A stretch of 60,000 nt of DNA from Nymphaea colorata (Eukaryota > Streptophyta > Magnoliopsida > Nymphaeales > Nymphaeaceae), in assembly GCF_008831285.2 (NCBI RefSeq), contig NC_045142.1, positions 10,103,952 through 10,163,951 on the forward strand, written 5' to 3'. Positions 23,201 to 38,000 of the stretch are shown piece after piece. Position 1 is the stretch's first letter. Every line of letters begins with the position of its first letter. The notes beneath the pieces are model-generated. The model was not told the DNA's origin. It was given only the letters and a program-made list of their open reading frames with translations, and made no database searches. A program made the translations under genes and the position numbers.

Positions 23201-26200
23201 GGTAGAGATCGTACAGGAAAAGGGATCATGTATGAAGGAGGTCGATTTGGCATAACGAGAAGGAAGAGAAGAGGCACAGCAGATATTAGGGCCAAACGTG
23301 ATATGCGACCACCTAGTGGTAGAGTTCCTACTGTAGGTCTAGTGTTGGTTCTATTAAGAGTTTTTTCCCTTCATATACTAACCTAGGTGGTCAACCGCAG
23401 ATTCGTGCTGCTATGACATCTAAAGATATACTATATCATGCACAAAAAGATGGTAGGGAAATGGTTTACGAAGCATGTATTCTATTTAATGCAGCTAAAT
23501 CTTTTCAATTCCAATCCATGGCAGATGCAATTGCTTCTGTAGAAACACGAAATATAGGGAAAAGGGAATACGATGAACACGATGTAACGTGGAAAAACCC
23601 TCAACACGAGGGAAAAAACCACGGATGAGGAGGAACTGGTGCCCACTAGCAGCCAGACTCTCTCTCTCTTAAGATTTCATTCACTCTCTCAAAATTAGGG
23701 TTACAATCTTTAAGTAAGGCCCAACAAGGGCTACACGATGGATCGGGTATGGATCCAGACCCGGCTTCAAGACCCATCTAATATGCTTCAACACTCCCCC
23801 TCAAGTTGGGCATACATATCAAACAAGCCCAACTTGGATACATTTCTCTCGAACGAAGTCGAAGATAGAGCTTTCGTCAGAACATCAGCGGTTTGGTCTT
23901 CAGACTTCATGTAAGGTAAAATTAACTCTTTAGCATCAATCCTTTCACGAATGAAGTGACGATCAATCTCAACATGCTTTGTTCTGTCCTGTAGTACAGG
24001 GTTGTTGGCTAAGTTGATTGCAGACTTGTTGTCACAGTACATCTTCATAGGTCGTTCAATCTCTATTCCGATATCAGTCAACAATATTTTCAGCCATAGT
24101 AACTCTGACACTCCCATAGCAATAGCTCTATACTCTACCTCTGCACTAGATCGAGAACACACATCCTGTCTCTTGCTCCTCCAATCGACAAGGTTTCCTT
24201 CCAAGTAGACACAGTACCCTGTGGTAGACCGTCTAGTATCAACACACCATGCCCAGTCTGCATCGGAATGCCCCTCGATCTCTATAGTCTCTTGTTTCAC
24301 ATATAAGAGTCCCTTGCCAGGATTTCTCTTCAAATAGCACAATATTCTGTCCACAACCTTCCGGTGTGCATCAGTAGGTGCATGCATGAATTGACTCAAT
24401 ACATTCACCGCAAAAGTGATATCTGGTCTCCTGAGGGTAAGATAAATCAGCTTTCTAACCAGACATTGATATCTTCCCTTAGCTTCTTCACAGAGCAACT
24501 CTCCATCTCTAAGACTCAACTTGTGTCCAGTATCTAGAGGAGTAGAAGCTGGTCTACACCCCAGTTTCCCGGTCTCCTTTAACAAATCTAGAGTGTACTT
24601 CCGTTGATTTAGCACGAGGCTAGTCCCAGACCTAGCAATTTCAATGCCAAGGAAATATTTCAACTTACCAAGGTCCTTGAGATCAAACTCGATTGCCAAC
24701 AATTTCATTAACTTAATTATTTCATCTTTATCATCACCTGTGACAATCATATCATCAACATATACCAACAAAATAGTAACCTTTTTCTCATTTCTCTTCA
24801 CAAAGAGTGTATGATCTCCATTCCCTTGATGGTATCCACATTGTCTCATGACAAGTCTAAGTCGTTCAAACCATGCTCGAGGAGATTGTTTGAGCCCATA
24901 TAAAGCTTTCCTTAGCTTGCAACATTTTCCACGTTCCTCATATCCTGGAGGCATACACATATATACTTCCTCTTCAAGGTCTCCATTGAGAAAAGCGTTC
25001 TTGACATCAAGTTGGTACATCTTCCGCTCCTTCATCACAGCTAAGGAGATAATGACTCTGACAGTCTTCATCTTCGCAACAGGAGCAAATGTTTCCAAGT
25101 AATCAATCTCATATTTCTGACTAAACCCCTTGGCCACAAGACGAGCTTTGTATCTTTCAATACTTCCATCTGGTTTGTACTTGATGGTGTAGACCCACTT
25201 AGATCCAACCAAGTGAGCCGCCTCAGGAATCTTTACAACTTCCCATGTCATGTTTCTTCTCAGGGCATCCATCTCTTCTTGCATTGCATACTCTGAGCCT
25301 CAGCAACATTCCTGGGAATCATAGCTAAAGAAAGAGAAGATACAAAACATTTGTAGTCCTTGCTCAATCTAGAATATGAAACAAAGTTACCAATAGGATG
25401 TTAAGTACATGACCTGACACCCTTTCGCAGGGCGATGGGAAGCTCTTCACTTGCAGCAATAGTCTGAATCTCTTCTTCAACAGGTTGCTTCTGAGCACGA
25501 CTTGGGTCATCCAGGGAAGGACTAACTGGATTGGGAGTAGAATTCTTACCACCTGTCATCTCATCTGTACAGACTCTTCGCCTAGAGTAAACTTGCCCAA
25601 ACAGACGATTGCATTCATCTTCTGCCCCAGTAGAACACTCTCCATTTTTCTCTTGTTCAAGCACCTCAATAGAAGGACCAACAGATTCACGCCTGTAGTC
25701 CAAAAAATCTGTAAACTGAATTTCCTGACTCGAAGAATACTCTTCCTTTGACATAGAATTCTCCCCCTAAAGAGGATTCTCACCAAAATAGGAAGCATGT
25801 TCAAGGAAAGTCACATCTTTAGTAACATAGGCACGACCAGTGGAAGGGTCCCGACACTTATACCCTTTTTGAGTGGGAGAATAACCTAGAAATATGCCCT
25901 TAATAGACCTTGGATCAAGCTTTTTAATGTGAGGACTATGATTGTGAATAAAGCAAACACAACCAAAGACTCTTGGTGGAAGAGAGAAAGGTTCACGACT
26001 CCCCAGTAACATAGAATGAGGCGTTTGCCCATTCAACACACGACTAGGCAAACGGTTTATAAGATACGCACTGGTCAACACAGCATCCCCCCAATACCTT
26101 TTTGGAACATGACGTTGAAAAAGAAGAGCTCGAGTCATATTCAATAACTGATGATTCTTTCGTTCAGCAACTCCATTTTGAGGAGGAGTATAACTACAGG

Positions 26201-29200
26201 AAGTCTCATGAACAATTCCCTTTCTTCGAAAGAAGCTATCAACAGACTGACACATATACTCACGAGCATTGTCAGATCGAAAGGTCTTAACAGATGCTCC
26301 ATATTGAGTTTCCACATATGCAATGAAAGTCTCTATGACAATAGGAACTTCACTACGGTCTTTCAACAAGTAGACAATCGTGTTACGAGAACAATCATCT
26401 ATAAAGGTGATAAAATACTGAAAACCATGACAAGAAGGAATCCCTGAAGACCCCCACACATCAGAATGAATCATGGCAAATACCTCATTAGACCGATGGC
26501 TAGACAAAGGGTATGAAGCCCTAACATGTTTGGCCAGGTGACAGACATCACAGGACACTATAGTCATATCTAACCTAGAACATAAATCAGGAAACAGCTG
26601 CCTAAGAAGTCCAAAAGGCAGCGCCAACGTAGAATCAACTGAAGGGAGTCCCTTATGTTCTTCGTTGCTTGGCTGACTGCCATCATGAGAACCTGCGCAG
26701 CACGCATAGGTAAACAATATAGCCCGTCAGAAGCTAGACCAATCCCAATCCTCTTTCCTGCCACCAAGTCCTGCATAACACATCGATCAACAGAAAAGAT
26801 AAGTTCGCAATTCAACTCTTTTGTGATCTTGCTAACCGACAAGAGGTTCAAGGGAAGATGGGGAACATGCAGACCATTGTGGACTAAGAACTTGTTCAAA
26901 AGTGAGAGACTCCCTTTCCCAGCCACAGAGATAGATGAACCATCGGCAAGAGAAACACGTTCCTTTCCTGACGAAAGTTTATACCCATGAAAGACCTTAG
27001 GATCGCCGGTCATGTGGTGAGTAGCGCCACTGTCGATGATCCACTCTCCCATACGAGAATCTGCCATCACGTCGATAGAACACTGAAATTTCTTCTGGAA
27101 CGAAAAAATATGCACCGATGCCCAAATCAAAGCTGATAAAAGAGAGGGGCGACGCTAGGGTTCCACGACGGCAATGGGACGATGGCGGCAGACAGGGACG
27201 CTAGGGTTTCACGGCGAAGGCGGAACCAGCAGCAAAGAGAGGGGCGACGCTAGGGTTTCACAGCGAAGGCGTCGGTGGAGGCAGAAGCGGCGGCGGCAGC
27301 AGCAGTGAGTGATAGAGGAATTAGGGTTGAAACTTCACAACCCCAAAAAATTTCCCAAACTCGTCGGCTCTGATGCCATGTAGAAACACGAAATATAGGG
27401 AAAAAGGAATACGATGAACACGATGTAACGTGGAAAAACCCTCAACACGAGGGAAAAAACCACGGATGAGGAGGAACTGGTGGCCACTAGCAGCCAGACT
27501 CTCTCTCTCTTAAGATTTCATTCTCTCTCAAAATTAGGGTTACAATCTTTAAGTAAGGCCCAACAAGGGCTACACGATGGATCGGGTATGGATCCAAACC
27601 TGGTCCCAAGACCCATCTAATATGCTTCAACAACTTCTATAGGCCCCAAATTCAAAATGTCATCAGATCATCAGTTGATGGGCAAAATTCTTCAGGATAC
27701 GGTCAAAGAAGTGTCTGAACATTGCGATGAGTTGAAATTATGTTGGAAAGAAACAAGTTGCTCCATTATGTCAGATGGATGGACTGATACAAGGTCAAGA
27801 ACACTTGTAAATTTTCTTGTTTATTGCCCTAAAGGTACAATGTTCTTGAAATCTCTTGACTTGTCTGCTTTTCCTAAGACTGTTGAGATTTTGTTCAATG
27901 TTTTTGATAATGTCGTACAAGAAGTTGAACCTGCAAACATTGTACAGTTTATTACAGATAATGCTGCAAATTATAGAGCTGCAGGAGATTTGTTATTTCA
28001 AAAGTATAGAACATTTTTTGGAGTCCATGTGTCACTCATTGTGTTAATCTAATGCTTCAATATCTTATGAGATGCATGACATGAAATCAGTCACTGACCA
28101 ATGTCAAGAGGTAACAAAATTTATCTATAATCATGCATATGTATTGAGTTTGATGAGAAAGTTTACAAAAGGAGTTGAATTAATACGACCTGCACAAACT
28201 AGATTTGCCACAAATGTATTGATTGTGCAGAGTGTGGTGAAACAAAGAACTCCTTTGAGGCAGATGTTCGCTAGTGAAGAATGAGTTGCATATCCACATG
28301 CTCATAAAAGAAATGTTTCTTTAGTTGTGGATATTGTATTCAATAACGAATTTTGGAAATCATGTGTGAAGCTATTGAAGGTTTGTGTTCCATTAGTTAA
28401 AGTTCTCAGGTTAGCTGACAGCGAAGATAGGTCTTCCATAGGGTACTTATATGAGGCTGGATAAAGCAAAAGAGGCAATTCGAGACAACTTGAAAGGAAA
28501 GAAAAAGTTATATATGCTCATATGAAAGATTATAGATAAAAGGTGGACTGGACAGCTTCATCAACCTCTTCATGCAGCAGCTTACTATCTAAATCCTGCA
28601 ATTAGATTTTCTCATACACTTAAGAAAGACGGAGAAGTCTTAAGTGGTTTGTTGGATTGTATTAACGGGTTAGTGGCAGATTCTAGAGAACAAGATGTTG
28701 TGCACAATGAGTTGGATCTATATATGATACTTGTTTTCGAAACATGGGACAACCTGTCGCCATTCGAGCCAGGACAACCATGCGTCCAGGTAAATACATA
28801 GAAATTTTTAATTTACTTTGCATTTGTTACATTTGATTCTTTTAAAACTTTCACATTGATTTGTTATATTTTTGTCTAGATTTGTGGTGGAATAGGTATG
28901 GGTTAGATTGTCCAAACCTAGCACGTTTTGCAATCAAAGTCCTCAGCAAGACATGCAGTGCTAGTGGATGCGAAAGGAACTGGAGTGTGTTCCAACATAT
29001 CCATAGCAAAAAAAAGGAATAGGTTCGAACATAAAAGGTTGAATGACCTTGTCTTTGTTCGATATAATATGAGGTTGAAACAAAGGTAATATAGGCATAT
29101 AGCTTAATGTTTACATTTTTTGTACAACATATTTATATGAAATTATATATCAACAAGTTTTCTCTTATTTAACGTAGAGAATTAGAAAAATCATTAGCAA

Positions 29201-31964
29201 GGAAGCACACATCTCAGTTCGATCCTATCAGCCTGGAAAATTTTGACGATCTAGAGCCATGGATTGAGGAAGAACCAGCTACAATATTTGATGATGAAGA
29301 TCTTGAATGCTTCAACCTTGAAGCTGAAACAATAGAAGGCTTTGTTGATGAAGGAGAGTCTGTTACTGACTTACTGGCACTGCTGGTGTTGAATATGTTG
29401 GTGAGGATCTTCCAATTTTTGACGATGAAGATAAAGATGATGAAGATTATGAAGGATGAATCATGATTGAGAGTCAAGTCAAGACTCAAGAGTGCTTTCA
29501 TTTTATATGTATCGAACGACTTAAGAGTTATGAATCTATGGTTATTGAACACTTGAATGTTTTATCACTCTATGGCATCTGCTTTGTTGAACGATATTGT
29601 TATGAATTTTGATGTTTATGAATGATGAACTATTGAACGCATAAGTTTATAGTAATAATAAGTCTATCATTATCTCAAACATGTTTTCTACGAAGAATTT
29701 ATTATTTTTAATTTTTTCTGATTTTTTTATGAATTTTCCGATTTTTTTTATTTTTTCCTGATTTATTAATAATTTTTTAAAAAAATTACGATACGGTTAC
29801 GATACGTTACGATGCGGCGTAACTTAAAGCCCGACCAATACGGCTTCCGATATGCGTTTTACAACATTGGTTTAAACAATGGCATCGCATGCAATATTGA
29901 AGGTTCTTTTTAAACTTGACCTTCCCTTTAAATGGCAAAAAGGTACTTTTAGGTAGAAAAGAAGGATTACGTTAAAATCAACACTCGTTCGGGTGAAAAG
30001 GGGTTAGGTCAATACGTGTTGAAACTTTGGGTTTGAACTTTGAAGTTGAGAAGGGAGTCGCCAGATGGACAGATGGACACAAGCTGAGAGGGGTCGACGG
30101 ACGGAGGTTGACCATGAGAAGTTGAAGCTTGCAAGCTACAAGCATCGACAGGAGTCGTGGGACAGAAGCTAAGTTTTCGTTGGACATAAGCTAGGTTAAA
30201 AATTGAAGGCTTGAAGCCTGCGAGCAGCCACAATCACAGGGCTATAAACTTTTGTTAGTTATGTATTTGTCATACTGTTAGTTTTCATTTTCTAATTTTA
30301 ATTTATTGCTTATCTAGTAATTTTTCAATATTTTTTAAATTTCTCATTTATTTTATTTTTACATAATTTTCAGGATTTTTTTAAAATGCTTTAAAATCTG
30401 CTGACATTTTCCCGAGATATACAACTTTGTCGTATTATATCCGAGAAATTCCTCGCTGCTTAATACCCGTACACGATATACATGACAATGTTGTGAGCCC
30501 AATTATGTACAAAAATCACCAAACGGATGGTTGCACCTAACCCTTTTCTTTTTTTTGGTTTTCCACAGACCCTTACCCACAACCAAGTTGTGCCAACTCA
30601 ACACAGGCAACCCTTTTGTAGATCCAATGTGATGCAAGATTAGGAGCATGTGCCAGAGGAGTGAAAGCAAGTTTTCATATAGAAATTTTAAATATTCTAG
30701 ACATCACCAACACTTCCTCAGACTGCCGATCTTAAAGGGCTTTGAAACGTCTTACCACTGCCGCTAGTGCCAACAATCGCCACACTCCTTCCTGCAGCTA
30801 CCTCAAGTGATAAACCATCAAGAATCTTCCTATCTGTTAGATAGCTGACACAGAAAAACAAAAAAGAGGGGAGGATGAATAGGAGAAACCAACACAGTTT
30901 AGAAATTAACTTTGACATGCATTTGATCTGCCAAAAACTTATAAGCATGAAATCAATTGTGAGCATTGGGCCACCAGACACATGCAGGTTAGATGGCCAA
31001 CGAAGCCCTTTTGGGTACATAACTTTGCACTCTCATGCCATTAGCCTTTTAAGGGAAAAATAAAATAAAATAAAGATTAGAACTACTAGACATCCCAGAC
31101 AGTGGAAATAGATAATAAATAATATATATGTATATATATCTACAAGATGCCAGATGTTATCAGATGGCTAAAAATTAAAAAACTGTTGCCAAAAAATGGT
31201 CCTCACAGGAGCATTAGCAATCATTCATGGCATGGATGCATTTAGCAACAATTTATGGTACTTTCATAGACGGATTTTATTTTTTAGCCATTCAGTAGGT
31301 TTGGATCCTGAATATATAGCAATAGCTACCATGAAAATGAAAATTGTGTGGCTGAAGGGTCTGCTAAAAGATATGGGCATACACATCAAGCAAGCTACAA
31401 AGTTATGCTGTGACAATCAAGTGTCATTTATATAGCAAGCAATCACACATTCAAAGAAAAAACCAAACATACAGAGATGGACTGTTATTTTGTTTGAGAA
31501 GAATATCTTTAGAAGGCCATTGAACCAATTGAGCCTTCAGAATACCAATTGGCTAACTTCTTCATAAAAGCTCTTGCATCCGGGCGATTTCAACTTCTTC
31601 TTGGCAAAACTTTTGGTGATTGCACTGTAAGCTTGAGGGAAGGGTGAGACGGTGGGGGGACATCAAACTATATAATGTTAGAATTGTTAGATTTTATGGA
31701 AGTGTGTATATAGACGTAGTCTCCCCTTACACCAGTTATGTGGCGAAGGGGGTATGCTCCACAAGGAGCTTCGATCTTTTAGATCAGCAGCTCTTTTTCA
31801 TTTAAAAAAATAAACAGACATCGAGCATCGCCCTACGCCTTGTGATCACTACGGGAAAACAATGTTAAAGCAAATATCAAATCAGGACCATCCGATCAAA
31901 AAGATGAATGGCCTTAATTTAATGTCCCCAGACGTCACATCTAGATTTAAAGTCACCATTCAGT

Positions 31965-32034
<70 letters not shown>

Positions 32035-35000
32035 TTGTCACATATATCGTCTATAGGTATTATATGGTGAGTTATTTCTCGGGTATAATACATCAAAATT
32101 ATATTTACCGGAAAAACCTCAGGAAATTTTTCAAGAAAATTAAAAAATCGAAAAAATTAGGTAGCGGTAAATTAATAAATAACAAAATTAATAATAAGAC
32201 ACTGAAAAATGATTAGATAAAACAATAAACATGATAGGGATGTGGGTGAAAAAAAAGTACATTAAAAGTAAATAATATCCATATGTAGGATTTACAAAAT
32301 AAAAAAACTTTGTTGGTCCCCATTCTAGACCAAATTTACTCAGCCGCATGATATGAAGGCTGAGTTACTGCTATGGGTTAGGGTTTCGTACGAGCAGCTG
32401 GGCTCTCTCTCTCTTGCTCGCTCTCTCTTCTTTATTGCATCTAATTTTCTGTTAGCCATCACTCTCTCCACTTTATTACATAATTCATCCCCATTACTAC
32501 ATACACCTTGCAGCTCCCTCTCATCTTTTATGCTTAATTTTCTGGTTAATCATCTCTCTTTCTTCTTTAATACATTTAAAAAAAATAGAAACTCACACGT
32601 TTGGCTGAACACTTAAAAAAAAATCTAACATGCAGTGAAAAATGCGAGAAAAACGCGAAAAAGACACAAAAAATATGTCTTTTCATGTCTTTTATTTTCT
32701 GGCTTCTTTTTCAAAAAGACACATTTTATTGACATTTTTGTTCGGTTGACTTATATTTAATGTATTTATCATATTTTTTTCGAATAAAACATGATATTTG
32801 TGACACACACACACACCCATCCATACCCTCATAGCGCCCTACCTTGGCAGCAGCCTGACCGCTTGCCCAAGGCCTTGGCATTGGCAGCAGCCGGTGCTCA
32901 CACTCTACCCCTATGTGTGACATAGTTTGTGGCAGATCTACAGACAATACACATTGCAGAATTTTCAATCATTTCGTTTCTCTCTACATTTTCACTGCAT
33001 TTACAGTTCAATTGAAAATAATTCTGGACTTTGCTAAATGGTCACATGACAGCCGAGATAACTGAAATCTTCAAATGTTATGCTTCTAAGATGGCTCTTG
33101 GGAAAACATTGAAGCTAAATATAATCAATGGAGAAGCAATGCCAAATAGAGAAAGAACCATGTCCTTAGCCACTCTCATTTAAGCATTGCTACAAAAGAT
33201 CAAAGAACCAGAGGGACAGATGATACCTACCCAAAGTGTACATCTTCAAATTTAATGCCCCTCCATTCAATTCCAGAGGTTTAGCAGAAGGTTTGTCACT
33301 TATTTCAGGTTTTTCCTTCAAAAAAGGAAAAGAAGAATATTAGAACACATATAATGTTTGACACCGAAAACATAAAGTTGCTTTTTCATTTAGTATGACC
33401 ACAAAGTTTATACTCAATATCTAAGAGACTAAGTCACAGCTTTAGAGTTGAAGGCATTTCAGGTCTTTCTTTCAAAAAGGAAAAGAAAAATATTATAACA
33501 TGTTTAATATTTGACACCAACATCAAAAGCTGCCCCTTCATTTAGTAAGCCCACAAAGTTTGTACTCAATATCTAAGACACAGGTTTAGAGTTGTGGCCT
33601 GTTCAAGTTGACATAATCTACGTTCAAATGGACCGAACCAGAAAGTAATTCATAGACTGTCTGATATTTCTGACATATATTATTAGAAAAAATTACCAAT
33701 GCTATACCTAAAATAAGATATTTCTTGATGTCAACACTGAATACACCAGATAATCCCTAAAGAAAGTCTTCTCTGAGAAACATAAAATCTAGCTTTAGAA
33801 GAAATAAAACGTGTAGAAATGAAAACAGAGCATGGAAACCAAAATGTCTTCTAATTTCTAAATATCCAAAAGGTTGAACAATGTGGTTCTCTAATCATCA
33901 CAAAAAAGAAAAGAAAATAAAGAATTATCAGAACCAAATTAACCCCAAATTTATACTAACATAACATGGCTTACCTCAAGTAACTGAAACATGGACTTCA
34001 GGTCAATAAGGCTTTGCCGGGTTTCACGATAGACACTACCCAGGAAGTTAAGCGGTAAAGAAAGCTGGAAGAGAAGTCCATTAACCATAACCTAAGCAAG
34101 TCATCATCTCTGTCAGTACTAAGGAAAAAATTTAACTCTCGTTAAAAATGAACCTTAGAATAATATCTTGATTGTCAAGATCTCCATGACATGCTCAAAT
34201 CTTTAAGAGGTATAATCAACAAAGGAGTGCATAGTCACTTGCATGCAGTTTAGAAAAGAAGTTTGTACTTTTTCTCATAAGTCATGTCAGTGCCGTTTCA
34301 AACATTAAATTCACAATTTATCTCCAAGACTTACACCTAATTGCAAACGAGGACAAAGAATTACATCATAAACAATCATAATTACAATTATAACAAAGCA
34401 AAAAAGTTCATTAATTGTCTAACAGTTATTTAGATTCAAGTGAACCTTCTATTTTCTCTATATGAAATCCCTTTATATGCAATCTCATAGCATAGATGTA
34501 AAAATCCATAAGTCACCACTTTGTCTTTTTGACATGAAATGTTTCCTGGACCTACTAAATTTGGGATACTTGAGTTTTTTTTTTTTTTTGACACCAAAAA
34601 AAAAACTCAAAAAATAAAATTCATAAAGAAACCATGCAGCTCATACCTGTAGGATTGCATTTATCAAAAAGAAAAATAAAAGTTAAATGAGTAATATTTC
34701 CTAACTAGATTGCATTTACAGTTTTAATAGCACACGAACAGGCACAAATATAGGGTTCTAACATTTTGCCATTTGAAGGTATGCATGCTATATGATCTAT
34801 AATTATGCTCTTTTGTCTAGGAGTGGCTATTGACTAATCCAACCACACGCATGGATTATACATGTTCAAGGACAAGGGGATCACCATGGCATAGACAAAA
34901 CTTTTGATGCATGTAATAACTTCACGTGCCGAAAATGTTTCGAGGGTTAAATTTCTTCGTGGAATCCAGGACATGAATCAGAAAATTATACATAGCATAA

Positions 35001-38000
35001 TGCTTCCTACATTTTTATGACAAATTGATCATATTCATATGGTCTAGATCTGCGGATGCTCACAAAATCAATGCCAATGATTGGGAGCATCAACCGTGTT
35101 GAAGCATGTAAAGATTGGTCTTGGGACCGGGTCTGGGTCCAGACCCAATCCAGCTTGTAGCCCTTGTTGGGCCTTACTTAAAGACTTGTAACCCTAATTT
35201 CTGGTGTGAATGAAGTTTTAAGAGAGAGAGAGTTTGGCGGCTAGTGAACACCAGACCTCCTCACCCATGGTTTTTCTCTCTCTCGTTGAGGGTTTTCCAC
35301 GTTACAACTGTGTTCTTCTCGCTTTTACTGTTTCTACATGGTATAAGAGATGTGACTAGTTTGTGGAAATTTTTGCCGACCGTGAAGTTCGGGCCCTGAC
35401 CTTTCCATCGCTCGCTGCTCTTATTCCGCTGTCGCCGTCGCCGCTGTTGCTACTGTCACCGCCGCCGCTGCTGCTTCCATTGTTGCTGCTGATTCTAGCT
35501 GCTCTTGCTGCTGGTTTCTAGCTGCAGCCCAGCATCGTTGCCCAGCTCACGCCCGTCGTGCTCCATCGCCAGTGCAGCCCAACTCTGCCTTCTCTGTCGT
35601 CGCCCTAAGTCCCCGTTGCTCAGCATCTGTCAGCGCCTAGCATCGTCCATCGCTCAGCGCTCACCGTCGCCTGCCATTTTGTGCTCTGTTGCTGTTGCCT
35701 GAGGCCTCCCTTGATGTTTGCCATCGTCTGTTGTTCCTGGTTGTCGTTTGTTGTTCCTTCTTTGTGCATGTTTCTTGGTTAGGCCTTTTTTGCTTTAGTG
35801 AACCCGACGTGGTGGCGGATTGTCATATTGGGAAGTGGATTATTGACAATGGTGCTACCCACCACATGACTGGCGATCTAAGGTCTTTCATGGGTATAAG
35901 CTTTCGTCAGGAAAGGAACGGGTGTCTCTTGCTGATGGTTCCTCTATTTCTGTGGCTGGAAAAGAGTCTCTCACTTTTGAACAAGTTTTTAGCCCACAAT
36001 ACTCTACATGTCCCTCATCTTCCCTTGAACCTCTTGTCGGTTAGCAAGATTACAAAAGAGTTGAATTGTGAACTTATTACTTATTTTTTCTGTTGATCGC
36101 TATGTTCTGCAGGACTTGGTGACAGAGAAGAGGATTGGGATTGGTTTGTTTTCTAAAGGGCTATATTGTTTACCTATGCGTGCCGCTACTGCCCTCATGA
36201 CAGCCGCCAGCAAAACAACGAAGAGTAGAGAGGACTCCCTTCAATCGATTCTGCGTTGGCATGAGCGCCTTGGACACCTTCCTTTTGGAATTCTAAGACA
36301 GTATTTTCCCGATCTGTGTTCCAGGTTAGATATGAGGTGTCTTGTGATGTCTGTCACTTGGCCAAACATGTTAGGGCTTCATACCCTGTGTCTATCCATC
36401 GTTCTAACGAGGTGTTTGCCATGATTCACTCTGATGTGTGGGGGTCTTCGGGAATTCCTTCTTGTCATGGTTTTCAGTATTTTATCACTTTTATAAATGA
36501 TTGTTCTCATAACACCATTGTTTATTTGCTGAAAGACCGTAGTGAAGTTCCTACTGTCATAGAGACTTTCATTGCTTATGTGAAAACTCAATATGGAGAA
36601 AGACCGTAGTGAAGTTCCTACTGTCATAGAGACTTTCATTGCTTATGTGAAAACTCAATATGGAGCATCTGTTAAGACCTTTCGGTCTAACAATGCTCAT
36701 GAGTATATGTGTCAGTCTGTTGATAGCTTCTTTCAAAAAAAAGGAATTGTTCATGAGACTTCTTGTAGTTATACTCCTCCTCAAAATGGAGTTGCTGAAC
36801 GAAAGAATCACCAGTTACTGAATATGACTCGGGCACTTCTTTTTCAACGTCATGTTCCAAAAAAATATTGGGGGGATGTTGTGTTGACCAGTGCGTATCT
36901 AATTAACCGTATGCCTAGTCGTGTGTTGAATGGGCAGACGCCTCACTCTATGTTACCGAAGAGTCGTGAACCTTTCTCTCTTCCACCTAAAGTTTTTGGA
37001 TGTGTTTGTTTTATTCACAATCACAGTCCTAATATTAAAAAACTTGATCCTAGGTCGGTTAAGGGCGTTTTTTTAAGTTATTCCCCCACTCAAAAAGGAT
37101 ATAAGTGTCGAGACCCTTCCACAGGTCGTGCCTATGTTACCAAATATGTCACATTCATGGAACATGCTTCATATTTTCGTAAGAATTCTCTTCAGGGGGA
37201 GAGGTCTACAATGAGAGAAGAGTATTCTCCCAATCAAGAGATTCAGTTTACAGATTTTTTGGAATACAAGGAAGAGATTGAGGTTACTAACCCTCTAGAG
37301 CACAATGAGGATGATGGATGTTCAATTGTGGATAAGGAGGGACATGATCGTTTGTTTGGGCAGGTTTACTCTAGGCGAAAGTCGCCTGCGGTAGGACCCA
37401 CCAATGAAGCTGACGAAGCGATGCCCTCTGGTGACAAAAATCCTACTCCAAATCCTAATGCTACTCCTTCCCTGGATGACCCAAGTCGTGCCCAAGAGAT
37501 GTCAGTTGAAGGTACTCAGGCAGAGGCTAAAAGTGAAGATTTACCCATTGCTCTTAGAAAGGGTGTCATGTCATGTACTCAACACCCTATTGGTAATTTC
37601 ATATCATATTCTAGACTGAGCAAGGATTACAAGTGTTTTGTATCTTTTCTTTCTTTGGCTGTGATTCTCAGGACTGTTGCTGAAGCTCAAGGTGATTCCA
37701 AGTGAGTTGATGCGATGCAAGAAGAAATGGAAGCCTTGAGAAAAAACATGACATGGGAAGTTGTAAAGATCCCTGAGGCAGCTCACTTGGTTGGATCCAA
37801 GTGGGTCTACACCATCAAATACAAACCAGATGGAAGTGTTGAAAAATACAAAGCTCGTCTTGTGGCCAAAGGGTTTAGTCAGAAATATGGGATTGATTAC
37901 TTGGAGACCTTTGCTCCAGTTGCGAAAATGAAGACAGTTAGAGCTGTTATTTCCCTAGCTATGAAGACAGTCAGAAATACTGTGTTTGTTTTATTCACAA

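Larger units (their letters stand above)
23538..27632 (-). mobile_element. gag-less Ty1/copia element B, 4.1 kb
   Basis: A complete LTR retrotransposon on the - strand, flanked by gcttc (23,533-23,537) and acttc (27,633-27,637), a 5-bp duplication with one change. The LTRs differ by about seven substitutions and one 2-bp indel over roughly 255 bp, so insertion is fairly recent. Protease, integrase, reverse transcriptase and RNase H are present, but only about 230 bp separate the primer binding site from the protease region, leaving no room for gag. It lies inside an hAT transposase gene and is in sense with the ABC gene. Confidence 0.9.
23017..29869 (+). mobile_element. hAT element with transposase, 5' truncated, split by copia B
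   Basis: The right end is ...GCGTTTTACAACATTG, the same terminus as the copies at 20,430 and 39,240, with the TACGATACG-type array just inside. The left end is missing: the transposase starts at the tail of its BED-type region directly against copia gag. Transposase parts are in order, interrupted at 23,537 by copia element B. With B removed, the hAT frame joins at an Ala-Ser-Ile-Gly-Pro site. Confidence 0.8.

Noticed and set aside
34560-34610. Poly-T/poly-A hairpin considered as a small RNA gene or terminator
   Set aside because: It is a plain homopolymer fold-back, without a conserved RNA gene structure around it.
37404-37619. 71-codon frame, also at 38,384-38,599
   Set aside because: It is an alternate frame within the duplicated integrase-RT spacer of copia C.
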